Part shown: piece by piece, positions 9,636 to 19,899 of the stretch
Position numbering within the stretch: the stretch's first letter is position 1
Layout: each line of letters starts with the position of its first letter
NCBI RefSeq assembly: GCF_023898315.1
Contig: NC_064625.1
Location: 104,329,269 to 104,393,268, forward strand
Length of the DNA: 64,000 nt
Direction of reading: 5' to 3'
From: Schistocerca nitens
Taxonomy: Eukaryota; Arthropoda; Insecta; Orthoptera; Acrididae
Notes under the pieces: generated by a model
Database searches by the model: none
Seen by the model: only the letters and a program-made list of their open reading frames with translations
Told to the model about the DNA's origin: nothing
Made by a program: the position numbers and the translations under genes

Positions 9636-10800
9636 TTGGTTGTTAACTGTCGTAGCTGTGTTGGGAAAGTACCAGAGCTCCAAGCGCTAACAGAAAGCAC
9701 TGATGCTCAAATCGTTATAGGCACTGAAAGCTGGCTTAAGTCGGATATAAGCTCAGCCGAAATTTTTGCGAAGAACCCAACCGTGTTCCGAAAAGATGGG
9801 CTAAACACGGTTGGGGGTGGCGTGTTTGTTATGTCAGAAGTAGTTTATCTTTTAGCGAAATTGAAGTAGATACTTCCTGTGAGTTAGTATGGGCAGAGGT
9901 CATTGTTGGCAACCGGAAAAAAATAATAATTGGATCCTTTTACCGGCCTCCCAATTCAGATCATACAGTAGCTTAAAGGTTCAAAGAAAACTTGAGCCTG
10001 ATTTCAAACACGTACCCGACTCATACGATAATAGTTGGTTATGACTTTAATTTACCCTCGATATCTTGGCGAAAATACGTGTTTAATTCCGGAAGTGTGC
10101 ATAAAATATCATCCGAAATCGTACTAAACGCATTCTCTGAAAATTATTTCAAGCCGTTAGTTCATGAGCCCACCTGAATGGTAAACGGTTGTGAAAACAC
10201 ACTTGACCTCTTAGCAACAAATAATCCTGAGTTAGGGAATAGTGAACACAGAGTTGTAGTAGCGAGATTGAATACTGTAATCCCCAAATCCTCGAAAAAT
10301 AAGCGAAAAATATAACTGTTCAAAAAAGCAGATAAAAACTCACTTGACGCCTTCCTAAGAGACAATCCGCACTCATTCTAGATCAATAATATAAGCGTTG
10401 ACCAGATGTGGCTTCAATTCAAAGAAATAGTATCGGAAGCAATTGAGAGATTTATACCAAATAAAGTAACAAACGACGGAGCTGATCCTCCTTGGTACAC
10501 AAAACGGGTTAGAACACTGTTGCAGAAACAACGAAACAAACATGCCAAATTTAAACAGACGCAAAATCCCCAAGATTGGCGATCTTTTACAGAAGCTCGA
10601 AACTTGGTAGAAAATCCAAAGAGATTCTTTTCGTATGTGAAGTATGTTAGTGGCAAGAAAAAATCAATGCCTCTCTGCACGATAGCAATGGAGATACTAT
10701 CTAAGACAGTGCTGCCAAAGCAGAATTACTAAACACAACCTTCCGAAATGCCTTTGTGAGCGTGGGATTGCTATTCTGTCATTCTGCGCAACAGATTAAT
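9636..10800 (+). pseudogene. LINE ORF2 endonuclease region (broken)
   Basis: Successive frames encode apurinic-like endonuclease pieces. 9636-9869 gives VNCRSCVGKVPELQAL and IVIGTESWLK (the catalytic Glu block). About 9880-9966 gives an IIGSFYRPPNS block. 9992-10177 gives IIVGYDFNLPSISW, where the usual GDFN reads GYDFN. 10406-10732 covers the linker towards the reverse transcriptase (DPPWYTKRVRTLLQKQRNKHAKF). Three or more frame breaks are present and no RT motif follows. Such an enzyme nicks target DNA for target-primed reverse transcription. This copy is dead. Confidence 0.75.
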
Positions 10801-10930
10801 CTCAGATGTACCCTTTACCCTGTGGCTCCTGCAAGATGCAATTTCCACCCCCACACTACTGCAGAAGTCAGACAGACGCTCCTAACGTTCTAAAGAGAAA
10901 TGCCTGAACAACTTTCAGCAATAAATATCT

Positions 10931-11924
10931 TCTGGAGTCGTCCGCTGTAAGGAAATGACACAAAAATTCACAAAATCTTACGTAACTAGTGGGATACTTG
11001 GGTACTGGAGTAGTGCTAGTTAGTGTAATAAAAACATGAAACTAAGGATTTTTTTTTTGCCAGAATTCTGAGGAATCACAATGGTACTTTTAGTTATGAA
11101 CTTAGCACATTATTTCCTGGCTCTTTTTGGAATGTAAAGTTACCTCTTAAGGATAGGATTCGCTAATGAATTTGTATACAAAGTTTAAGATTGTTATTGA
11201 CTTTTCAGAATAGCTGAGAGCCGCAGCTACTCAACTTGAATAATTATCCGTTAGAATGTTGCTTGGTACGGTCGAGGCTGTCGCATGTGAAATGCAGTGA
11301 AGTGTACTGTTGTGGAAGAAATATGGGGCTCGCAATATGTGTAGCGCACAATACCATAAGCTGCGATGACTGCTGTCAGCGCCGCTCGCTGCTGACAAGT
11401 AAGATAACTCTCATTCTATCGGGATTGACCTTCGCCAATCAAACTCTCCCTACGCCTTGGCGAAGACAAGGACTCCTATTGGCGTCGTACACCTGTCAGA
11501 TAACCAGTCCACCGCGATGCCACTCAAAAATTCGCTTGCAGGCGTTTAACTATAACTCTGTCCATTCACACCACACAATAAGTATGTCGACCAACCCAGT
11601 GAACAATGCTTAATCGCAAGGACTCAATATAGAGTCGCACTTCGATTCACTCTCGACAGAGGTGCTCTCCCAGTGAAGTACTGAGGAGAGACTTGTTCCT
11701 TGCTCTTTGAGTACACATACGACCGCGCACGCTGTCGTTACATGTTCTCGCTCCAAGAGCGACAATGGAACGGCCCCCCTTCCATTACTCCTTCAGCTCA
11801 AGGCGTCAGGAATATCGTCTGCCAATCCGGAAACCTGTAGTATCGGTGTTTGGCGTTTGCTGTCTCTCTGTGAAAATCTCTGAAACTGCGTGCACTTTCT
11901 TGAACTTTTTCGATGTACTATGTC
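10931..11924. other. unassigned, possibly LTR-derived
   Basis: No coding sequence recognised. The stretch about 11330-11780 is richer in G+C and regulatory-looking, with repeats of CTCGACAG/CGACAATGG-type words. It could be an old LTR, but I found no matching second copy or TSD in the window. Confidence 0.25.
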
Positions 11925-12330
11925 AGTCCTATCTGGCAAAGATCCCACACTGCACAGCTGTAGTCTAAAAGAGGATGGACAAGCATAGTGTAGGCAGTCT
12001 CCCTATTAGCAGATCTGCTACATTTTCTAAGTGTCCTGCCAATAAAACGTAGTCTTTGGTGAGCCTTCCCCACAACATTTTCTACATGTTCCTTCCAATT
12101 TAAGTTGTTCGTTATTGTAATACCTAATTATTTAGTTGAAGTTACGGCTTTTAGATTAGACTGATTTATCGTATAGCTGAAGTTTAACGAGTTCCTTTCA
12201 GTACTCATGTAGATGACCTCACACTTCTCGTTATGTAGGGTCAACTGCCACTTTTTGCACCATTCAGATATCTTTTCTAAATCTTTTGCAGTTTGTTTTG
12301 GTCTTTTCATGACTTTATTAGTCGATAAAA
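11925..12330 (-). pseudogene. LINE reverse transcriptase C-terminal fragment
   Basis: On the minus strand 12128-12310 encodes KDLEKISEWCKKWQLTLHNE and EKCEVIYMS, the segment that follows the YADD box in CR1/Jockey-group reverse transcriptases. After a stop, related sequence continues to about 11925 (NNLNWKEHVENVVGKAHQRL, SANRETAY and HPLLDYSCAVW-like). The catalytic box itself is not present. It is a truncated, non-coding copy. Confidence 0.7.
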
Positions 12331-12404
12331 AGGCACGTTTTCCTGCAATTAAGACAGTATTAGTAATTAAGAGAGTATTAGTAGTTAAGAAAGTAAAGCA
12401 GCTC

Positions 12405-12475
12405 TTGGACTTGTGGCAGCGTTCTCGCTTCTCGCGCGTGTGGTCCCGGGTTCGATTCCCGGCGGGGTCACTAAT
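12405..12475 (+). repeat. tRNA-like fragment of a SINE
   Basis: A B-box region CCCGGGTTCGATTCCCGG is preceded by TCTCGCTTCTCGCGCGTG. The acceptor stem and A box are not convincing, and the genomic context is repeats. I therefore treat it as a SINE remnant rather than a tRNA gene. Confidence 0.55.
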
Positions 12476-12599
12476 GTACTATCATTTGCAATGACTTACC
12501 TTGCGCCTACAGTAAACTGTGATCTTGCACTGTTAATCACATGTATTACCTAGATAAATTTCCTTGTTACACCTTAATAATTTTTTGAAATTACAATGA

Positions 12600-13000
12600 A
12601 ATGAATACCCCTAGCTTCATACAGGCATGGGGACAGTTGAAAATGTGTGTCTTGATCGGGACTCGAACCCGGGATCTCCTGCTTACATGGCAGATGCTCT
12701 ATCCATCTGAGCAACTGAGGACACAGAGGATAGTGCGACTGCAGGGACTTAACTCTGGCACACCTCCAGTGAGACCCACATTCCCAACTTCTGATCCCGC
12801 ACTATATTCATAGTGCCGCTGCCCATTATTACTCGTGGCTTTTTGCCGATTCCCATAAGAGCTTGGACACTGTCCCTGTTGATTTATATCAACGCCTGTA
12901 TGCAGCTTGGGGTATTCGTTTTATTGTAATTTCATTCTAACGAGCTGCATAGTTACTGATGGTATCTGTTCTTTTCGACATGAAGAACAGATACTATCAT
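12600..13000 (-). mobile_element. tRNA-derived SINE with hairpin tail
   Basis: The minus strand holds a tRNA-like head (GCTCAGATGGATAGAGCATC ... GATCCCGGGTTCGAGTCCCG) in the 12650-12725 region. A body follows, and then an internal palindrome at 12961-12999 (GTATCTGTTCTT / AAGAACAGATAC). A second member of the same design lies at 16738-17046. The Tc1 at 13007 inserted beside the hairpin. Confidence 0.65.
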
Positions 13001-13006
13001 CATATA

Positions 13007-14405
13007 CACTACTGGCCATTAAAATTGCTACATCAAGAAGAAAAGCAGATGATAAACGGGTATTCATTGGACAAATATTTTATACTAGAACTGACATGTG
13101 ATTACATTTTCACACAATTTGGGTGCATAGATCCTGAGAAATCAGTACCCAGAACAACCACCTCTGGCCGTAATAACGGCCTTGATACGGCTGGGCATTC
13201 AGTGAAACAGTGCTTGGATGGCGTGTACAGGTACAGCCGCCCATGCAGCTTCAACACGGTACCACAGCTCATCAACAATAATGACTGGTGTTTTGTGGGG
13301 AGCTAATTGCTCGGCCAGCATTGACCAGACGTTTTCAATTGTGGAGAATGTGCTGGCCAGGGCAGGAGTCGAACATTTTCTGTATCCAGAAATGCCCATA
13401 CACGACCTCCAACATGCGGTCGTGCATTATCCTGCTGAAATGTAGGGTTTCGCAGGGATCGAATGAAGGGTAGTGCCACGGGTCCTAACACATCTGAAAT
13501 GTAACGTCCACTGTTCAAAGTGGCGTCAATGCGAACAAGAGGTGACCGAGAAGTGTAACCAAAGGCACCCCATACCATCACGACAGGTGATACGCGAGTA
13601 TGGCAATGATGAATACACGCTTCCAATGTGCGTTCACCGCGATGTCGCCAAACACGGATGCAACCATCATGATGCTGGAAACAGAACGTGGATTCATCCG
13701 AAAAAAAAGGCGTTTTGCGATTCGTGCCCCCAGGTTCGTCGTCGAGTACACCATCGCAGGCGCTCCTGTCTGTGATGCAGCATCAAGGGTAACCGCAGCC
13801 ACGGTCTCCGAGCTCATAGTCCATGCTGCTGCAGACGTCTTTGAACTGTTCGTGCAGATGGTTGTTGTCTTGCAAACGTCCCCATCTGTTGACTTAGGGA
13901 TCGAGACGTGGCTGCACGATCCGTTACAGCGATGTGGATAAGATGCCTGTCAAGTCGCTTGCTAGCGATACGAGGCCGTTGGGATCCAGCACGGCGTTCC
14001 GTATTACCGTCCTGAGCCCACCGATTCCATATTCTGCTAACAGTCATTGGATCCTGACCAACGCGAGCAGCAATGTCGCGATGCGATAAACCGCAATCGC
14101 GATAGGCTACAAATGCGACCTTTATCAAAGTCGGAAACGTGATGGTACGCATTTCCCCTCCTTACACGAGACATCACAACAACGTTACACCAGGCAACGC
14201 CGGCCAACTGCTGTTTGTGTATGAGAAATCGGTTGGAAATGTTCCTCATGTCAGCACGTTGTAGGTGTCGCCACCGGCGCCAACCTTGTGTGAATGCTCT
14301 GAACAGCTAATCATTGGCATATCACAGCATCTTCTTCCTGTCGGTTAAATTTCCCGTATGTAGCACGTCATCTGCGTGGTGTAGCAATTTTAATGGTCAG
14401 TAGTG
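13007..14405 (-). mobile_element. Tc1-like transposon
   Basis: The ends CACTACTGGCCATTAAAATT and the complement of CACTACTGACCATTAAAATT are terminal inverted repeats with flanking TA (13005-13006 and 14406-14407). The length is 1399 bp, with a single degenerate transposase gene on the minus strand. Confidence 0.9.
13199..14152 (-). pseudogene. Tc1-like (DD34E-type) transposase, frameshifted
   Basis: 13814-14152 encodes the paired-type DNA-binding region (GLSHRDIAARVGQDPMTVSR). 13578-13817 covers the middle up to the first catalytic zone in a decayed state. 13303-13626 gives VMVWGAFGYTSRSPLV and FQQDNARPHV (second Asp). 13199-13399 gives the tail with STIENVWSMLAEQL, which holds the final Glu. 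Frame changes occur near 13815, 13600 and 13380, so no full enzyme can be made. The order and motifs are those of a cut-and-paste Tc1 transposase. Confidence 0.85.
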
Positions 14406-14471
14406 TATATAACAATTTTCTGATGTGATTTTTTTTCCCACTAGTGTATTTTTGTTGCGAACTGTGTCACC

Positions 14472-14745
14472 ACAGTGGTAACACCGTTTCCTGTGAGACC
14501 ACCGGGCTTGGCTGTCTCTTGAGTGGGTGAACGTCCGGTTCTGCCAACTGGTGTTGATAAACGGTGTGCACTCAGCCCATGTGAGGCCAACTGAGGAGCT
14601 CCTAGATTGAGAAGTACCCGCTCCGAACTGTCAACAGGTGGGAGAGCGGTTTGCTGACCTCATGCCCCTCCTTATCCGCATCCGGCGACGCGTAGGAGAT
14701 GACGGTGACACGGCGGCCGGTCGGTACCGTTGGGCTTTCATAGTC
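14472..14745 (+). mobile_element. 5S-rRNA-derived SINE (SINE3-like), diverged copy
   Basis: The head is diverged from 5S rRNA: CCTGTGAGACCACCGGGCTT, then GAGTGGGTGAACGTCCGG, matching the internal promoter zone. It leads into the body GTGCACTCAGCCC...TGAGGCCAACTGAGGAGCT and GACACGGCGGCCGGTCGG. The same body follows 5S-like heads at 15822 and 59880. Confidence 0.65.
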
Positions 14746-15180
14746 GTGAAATTGACCCGGGAGTGATCCGGCAGTCTGCTGCCGTGCAGTGACCTCGTTA
14801 AACGGTTCGTTCCAGGGCCGGCAGCTGCCTGAGGAAAGCTGCCAGCTCGCTGTGTATCGCGGCCTCAACTCGCGTGTTGAAGGGCGCTGTGATCGTGACG
14901 CTGTTATCCCGCGCCTCGCCCCCACCCTCCTGCTGCCGCCTGCAGTAATTACTCTCCGTGACGGCTCTCCGTTCTAATTACGACGTCGTCCGCTCGGCGG
15001 CGGTGGCGCTGTCATCGCCTCCAGCCCCCTCATCGAAGCGCTCCAGAACAGCAGAGCGACAGCACACAGCGGCAATTACCCCGCCCTCCAGTTACGTCAG
15101 CCAGGTGTCAGCCGAGCTACACACCGGCACAAAGTCGTGTGGCAGAGCAGATCTCGTAACAAGGTGAGCGTCGGTGCAAC
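14746..15180. other. CpG-rich stretch with a splice-donor-like site
   Basis: This stretch is clearly richer in G+C and CpG than its surroundings and shows no repeat I recognise. At 15160-15169 CAAGGTGAGC matches a strong splice-donor consensus. It could be a promoter or untranslated first exon of a host gene, or an unannotated repeat. No coding sequence I can name. Confidence 0.35.
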
Positions 15181-15821
15181 GCAGTGACAAGGTCCGCCGC
15201 GTACTGTTTCCTCTCTCCCTCTGTCACAGCCGTGCAGGGGGCAAGCTGTACATTACTGTATATCTGATAAAGAGTGTCCCGACACCTCTACATAAACCGG
15301 AGTTGACCATTTAGACGTCAGGAGAGGCCAGTGTAGGAGGACATGGGGAGTATTGTATACTCAAGAGAGAAAAACTAACTCCTGCCTCGCCAGCTAAATA
15401 GGCTTTTCTGTATGGCCGTGTACCTAAAGTCCCTAATCTGTGGGGAAAGGTCATCTACTTCAAAGAATAATGCAAAACCGAGAGAAGCACATGAAACTAT
15501 AACCGAATCGCCACTGCTCAATACATTAGCAATAATGATTGGAAACAAAGTTCGGTTAACTTTATATATTTTTAATTATGTAAACTAGTTTTTTAATTAA
15601 CAGTAGTTAGTGTAAAATTTGGGTGAAAGGTTTTCAAAGTTTGTCATTAATGAAATAACCAACGGTCGCCAGTTCCTCACTGGAACAAGAATAATTGAAA
15701 CTGAACTTCATCCTCATAAGCAATCTTGCATAAGAATAATTATTGGCGTCATGACATTATTCTGGTCGCTAGATGCTACCTCTGAGGTAGAGGCGGAGGT
15801 AACTGCAAGTGTGGGCAACAA
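15181..15821. other. unassigned
   Basis: No gene or named repeat seen. It is AT-rich between 15480 and 15780. Confidence 0.3.
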
Positions 15822-16150
15822 CGGCCTTGCCGCAGTGGAGACACCGGTTCCCGTCAGATCACCGAAAAGCACTGTCGGGTGTGGCCGGCATTTGGATGGG
15901 TGACCGACCGGGCCGCCATGCACTGTTGCCTTTTTTCAGGGTGCACTCCTGATGTCAATTGAGGAGCTACTCGTCCGAATAGTAGCGGTTCCGGTCAAAG
16001 AAAACTATCATAACGACCGGGAGAGCTGTGTGCTGACCACACGCTCCTCCTATCCGCATCCTCATCTGAAGATGACACGGCGGTCGGATGGTCCCGATGG
16101 GCCACTTGTGGCCTGAAGATGGAGTGCTTTAACCGCAACCCCCTCTGAGC
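15822..16150 (+). mobile_element. 5S-rRNA-derived SINE (SINE3-like)
   Basis: The head reads CCCGTCAGATCACCGAA and GGATGGGTGACCGACCGGG, which match the conserved 5S rRNA core and its C box. The shared body follows (GGTGCACTCCTGATGTCAAT, CCGGGAGAGCTGTGTGCTGA, TCCGCATCC). It is the best preserved 5S head of the three copies, and the 5S internal promoter would allow pol III transcription. Confidence 0.75.
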
Positions 16151-16391
16151 TGCAGCTGATGGCTTAACTCTGTGGATGACTGACTGGAACACACTGGCCC
16201 TCCAGTCCGTCGTGGTAGAGATCTAAATACTGGCGGCCCAGAGGGTGTTGGCGGCGCGTTTCTTGTGAGTCTTGTCATTGGCCTCTACTGATCTTCTCAC
16301 AACCTCTCTGCTGGCTGTTGTGGTGGCGCCAGCTTGTGCCAGCACAATTAGTTATTTACAAAAGACAGGAGGAATTATTATATGCAGGTAA

Positions 16392-16630
16392 AACGGGAAG
16401 GCCGTGTGGCTAGGGCCTCCCGTTGGGTAGACCGTTCGCCTGGTGCAAGTCCTCCGACTTGACACCACTTCAGTGACTTGCATGTTGATGGGGATGAAAT
16501 AATGGTGATATGGACAACTCAACACCCAGTCCCTGAGAGGAGAAAATCTCCAACCCAGCCGCAAATCGAACTCGGACCGTTAGGTATGACATTCCATCAT
16601 GCTGATTACTCAGCTACCTGGGGTGGACAA
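16392..16630 (+). mobile_element. SINE-like repeat with tRNA-like 3' part, perfect TSD
   Basis: The sequence runs GGCTAGGGCCTCCCGTTGGG ... CACCCAGTCCCTGAG ... GCAAATCGAACTCGG ... CTCAGCTACCTGG, with a minus-strand tRNA-like module at its right end. A 10-bp duplication ATGCAGGTAA lies at 16382-16391 and 16631-16640. A truncated relative is at 34088-34172. Confidence 0.75.
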
Positions 16631-16737
16631 ATGCAGGTAATAAGCCTTTTATGTATGTTGCAGAGGAAGGTGGGAGTGAGAAAGGAGAGGAAGGAACTGA
16701 TTTCATCAGCATCGGGACTTGATGATCAGTAGTGACG

Positions 16738-17046
16738 AGTGAAAATGTGTATTGGACCGGGACTGCAAACTGCTTACTAGACAGCAGTGTTAACCACCGT
16801 GCCACCTGGACTCAGTGTTTGTCGCAAATACGTGGACTATTTCAGCACGCTCCCTAACCTATTCACATGCACAGCTGCCGCCACCACTTTTCTGCAGTCT
16901 CGGTCCACATCCTCCGTGCTCACTGGAGGTGTAACGTATATGTGCATTGGAAACGTAAATGTGCATTTGAACTGGTTGTGGATTCAGAGCTTATAGAGGC
17001 AGATCTGTTACATGAATTTGTGGTGTCTGTTCTTTCGGACAAAACT
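16738..17046 (-). mobile_element. tRNA-derived SINE, relative of 12600-13000
   Basis: The minus-strand tRNA-like head (GGTGGCACGGTGGTTAAC ... TTTGCAGTCCCGGTCC) is degenerate. The distal end carries GTGTCTGTTCTTTCGGAC, half of the hairpin seen in the related copy. Confidence 0.55.
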
Positions 17047-17339
17047 GGTATCTCATTGAAATTTCACATTTAAATTTTTTGGCTTTTTACTAAGATCATA
17101 TTCGAGATCATGTAAACACGCATCGAAATTCGACAGTAATAGGACTGCGGACTGGAGTTAATCATACTATGATTGATCAGTTAGTTTGGAACCCCAAGGT
17201 GTAACACCGCTGTGGAAACATTGATTTGGACATGTCCATTCTCAACGCCATGGAGGAACTCAACTGCCTCACAGTGCTAGCGTTATAGAGTGGATATATA
17301 TCGTTCACTCAGCCTAGCAGTATCCTACAGTCATGTCAA

Positions 17340-17605
17340 ATAGTCCGCAGCTTATGGTCTAGTGGCTAGTGTTGCTGCCTCTGGATCATGGGGTCCCGGG
17401 TTCGAGTCCTGGCTGGGTTGGGGATTTTCTGTGCCCGGGGACTGGGTGCTTGTATTGTCCTCATCATTTCATCATCATCATCATTCGTGACAGTCGCTAT
17501 ATTGGAGTGTGTAAAATTTGGACTGTGTTAAAATTGAGATTTTGTATCAGTGCTGATGATCGCGTAGTTGAGCACTCCACAAACCAAACATCATGATCAT
17601 CATGT
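17340..17605 (+). mobile_element. tRNA-derived SINE
   Basis: The head GTCTAGTGGCTAGTGTTGC (A box zone) and GTCCCGGGTTCGAGTCCTGG (B box) is followed by a GGGGATTTTCTGTGCC body and a tail of CATCAT repeats ending CACAAACCAAACATCATGAT. It runs in the plus direction. The anticodon region does not suggest a functional tRNA. Confidence 0.75.
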
Positions 17606-18109
17606 GAAATACAATGAGTTGGAGCCATGCAGGTATCCATAAAGACAGTGCGAGAAAGCCATGAGCACCATGGCGTGTCAGCCCAGTGAGTGCTGTTGTG
17701 GCTTCTGTTGACGCAGCAGAGAGAGGCGTAATGGCAGTGGTGAGTACAACACTGGGCATGGGGCTAGTGCCACGAGTCCCAGTTCTGTTCACAGCACCAC
17801 GATGAACGACCTGTCAAGACGGGGAACATTATCCCATTACATTCGACTTTGTTATATAAGGTCAGAATCCTGCTTGATAGTATGTGGTGACGTTCTGTAC
17901 ATACTGCAATCACCTATGGATCCATTGGAGAGTAATTTGAACAGCAGCAGCTACATTTGCGACATGTCAAGGCCAGTAGCTGTGCCCTAGCTTCTGGATC
18001 TTCATGCCATTATCTTTCAACAAGATAATGCAAGCAGCACGTATCCTGTGCTTTTCTCACCTGCTTGGATATAGAGGGAATCGACTGTTGCCCTGGCCAG
18101 CACAATCTA

Positions 18110-19657
18110 CAGGGTGTTTCAAAAATGACCGGTATATTTGAAACGGCAATAAAAACTAAACGAGCAGCGATAGAAATACACCGTTTGTTGCAATATGCTT
18201 GGGACAACAGTACATTTTCAGGCAGACAAACTTTCGAAATTACAGTAGTTACAATTGTCAACAACAAATGGCGCTGCGGTCTGGGAAACTCTATAGTACG
18301 ATATTTTCCACATATCCACCATGCGTAGCAATAATATGGCGTAGTCTCTGAATGAAATTACCCGAAACCTTTGACAACGTGTCTGGCGGAATGGCTTCAC
18401 ATGCAGATGAGATGTACTGCTTCAGCTGTTCAATTGTTTCTGGATTCTGGCGGTACACCTGGTCTTTCAAGTGTCCCCACAGAAAGAAGTCACAGGGGTT
18501 CGTGTCTGGCGAATAGGGAGGCCAATCCATGCCGCCTCCTGTATGTTTCGGATAGCCCAAAGCAATCACACGATCATCGAAATATTCATTCAGGAAATTA
18601 AAGACGTCGGCCGTGCGATGTGGCCGGGCACCATCTTGCATAAACCACGAGGTGTTCGCAGTGTCGTCTAAGGCAGTTTGTACCGCCACAAATTCACGAA
18701 GAATGTCCAGATAGCGTGATGCAGTAATCGTTTCGGATCTGAAAAATGGGCCAATGATTCCTTTGGAAGAAATGGCGGCCCAGACCAGTACTTTTTGATG
18801 ATGCAGGGACGATGGGACTGCAACATGGGGCTTTTCGGTTCCCCATATGCGCCAGTTCTGTTTATTGACGAAGCCGTCCAGGTAAAAATAAGCTTCGTCA
18901 GTAAACCAAATGCTGCCCACATGCATATCGCCGTCATCAGTCCTGTGCACTAAATCGTTAGCGAATGTCTCTCGTGCAGCAATGGTAGCGGCGCTGAGGG
19001 GTTGCCGCGTTCGAATTTTGTATGGATAGAGGTGTAAACTCTGGCGCATGAGACGATACGTGGACGTTGGCGTCATTTGGACCGCAGCTGCAACACGGCG
19101 AACGGAAACCCGAGGCCGCTGTTGGATCACCTGCTGCACTAGCTGCGCATTGCCCTCTGTGGTTGCCGTACGCGGTCGCCCTACCTTTCCAGTACGTTCA
19201 TCCGTCACGTTCCCAGTCCGTTGAAATTTTGCAAACAGATCCTTTATTGTATCGCTTTTCGGTCCTTTGGTTACATTAAACCTCCGTTGGAAACTTCGTC
19301 TTGTTGCGACAACACTGTGTTCTAGGCGGTGGAATTCCAACACCAGAAAAATCCTCTGTTCTAAGGAATAAACCATGTTGTCTACAGCACACTTGCACGT
19401 TGTGAACAGCACACGCTTACAGCAGAAAGACGACGTACAGAATGGCGCACCCACAGACTGCGTTGTCTTCTATATCTTTCACATCACTTGCAGCGCCATC
19501 TGTTGTTGAAAATTGTAACTACTGTAATTTAGAAAGTTTGTCCGCCTGAAAATGTACTGTTGTCCCAAGCATATTGCAACAAACGGTGTATTTCTATCGC
19601 TGCTCGTTTAGTTTTTATTGCCGTTTCAAATATACCGGTCATTTTTGAAACACCCTG
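18110..19657 (-). mobile_element. intact mariner-superfamily transposon with long terminal repeats
   Basis: The ends CAGGGTGTTTCAAAAATGAC are exact inverted repeats, with near-identical arms extending about 165-170 bp. TA duplications lie at 18108-18109 and 19658-19659. The element is 1548 bp with one open transposase frame. The similarity of the arms suggests a fairly young copy. Confidence 0.92.
18291..19376 (-). CDS. mariner-superfamily DDE transposase, apparently complete
   Basis: The open frame extends upstream to 19454, but that upstream start is GTG. The first ATG (MVYSLEQRIFLVLEF) gives 361 residues and is preferred. Features in order: HTH region (RSFQRRFNVTKGP ... LFAKFQRTGNV), KVGRPRTAT linker, second HTH (VSVRRVAAAVQM ... 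STYRLMRQSLHLYPYK), first catalytic block WFTDEAYFYLDG, WRIWGTEKPH, second block FMQDGARPH, third block WPPYSPDTNPCDFFLWGHLK. All three Asp residues are present, with about 42 residues between the second and third. The C-terminus is GGYVENIVL. The enzyme would cut and paste its own element, recognising the CAGGGTGTTTC ends. No stop, frameshift or missing motif was seen, so it could be functional. Confidence 0.92.
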   Translation of the reverse strand: MVYSLEQRIFLVLEFHRLEHSVVATRRSFQRRFNVTKGPKSDTIKDLFAKFQRTGNVTDERTGKVGRPRTATTEGNAQLVQQVIQQRPRVSVRRVAAAVQMTPTSTYRLMRQSLHLYPYKIRTRQPLSAATIAARETFANDLVHRTDDGDMHVGSIWFTDEAYFYLDGFVNKQNWRIWGTEKPHVAVPSSLHHQKVLVWAAISSKGIIGPFFRSETITASRYLDILREFVAVQTALDDTANTSWFMQDGARPHRTADVFNFLNEYFDDRVIALGYPKHTGGGMDWPPYSPDTNPCDFFLWGHLKDQVYRQNPETIEQLKQYISSACEAIPPDTLSKVSGNFIQRLRHIIATHGGYVENIVL

Positions 19658-19899
19658 TATCTCTCACCCAGTGAAAACATCTGGTCACAGGTTGCTTGCT
19701 GGACACTTCGGTTGATCAACTCTGCAACGGAGCAGAAGCAGTGTGGAGTGCACGTTTCCATATGTCATTCGAGGTCACTTTCACTGGTAGTATGGCTGAT
19801 GTAGAGCCGTTGTTACTGCTAAAGCTGTATACTCCCAAATTATCTACAAATTTAATAAGTTTCTTTTATTTCTGTCAATTATCAAGAAACTTTTGGTCC

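Larger units (their letters stand above)
8230..10930 (+). mobile_element. CR1-like non-LTR retrotransposon, truncated and decayed
   Basis: A 5' untranslated region (about 8230-8618) is followed by a broken ORF1 with an esterase-type domain and a broken ORF2 that holds endonuclease segments. The sequence stops before the reverse transcriptase core, and recognisable coding ends around 10800-10930. The order ORF1 (esterase) then ORF2 (endonuclease, reverse transcriptase) is the CR1-clade arrangement. Confidence 0.75.
17800..19740 (+). pseudogene. old Tc1-like transposase remnant interrupted by a mariner-superfamily element
   Basis: The plus-strand flanks of the 18110-19657 element join into a decayed Tc1 catalytic domain. 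Left of the insert are FQQDNASSTYP (second Asp block, about 18015-18050) and WIS/LAST-like remnants. Right of it are SPSENIWSQ (final Glu block, about 19665-19700) and following residues. Stops and frame changes are many. The insertion split the spacer between the second Asp and the final Glu. Confidence 0.6.

Noticed and set aside
12405..12475. Possible tRNA gene with a good B box
   Set aside because: No convincing A box, D arm or acceptor pairing, so it was treated as a SINE fragment.
12640..12725. Possible tRNA gene
   Set aside because: The tRNA-like fold is followed by a SINE body and hairpin tail. The acceptor stem is incomplete and similar modules recur, so it is a SINE head.
14958..15167. 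Short coding exon ending at the splice-donor-like site
   Set aside because: The first codon is GTG, not ATG. The product is low-complexity, and nothing supports coding beyond an open frame.
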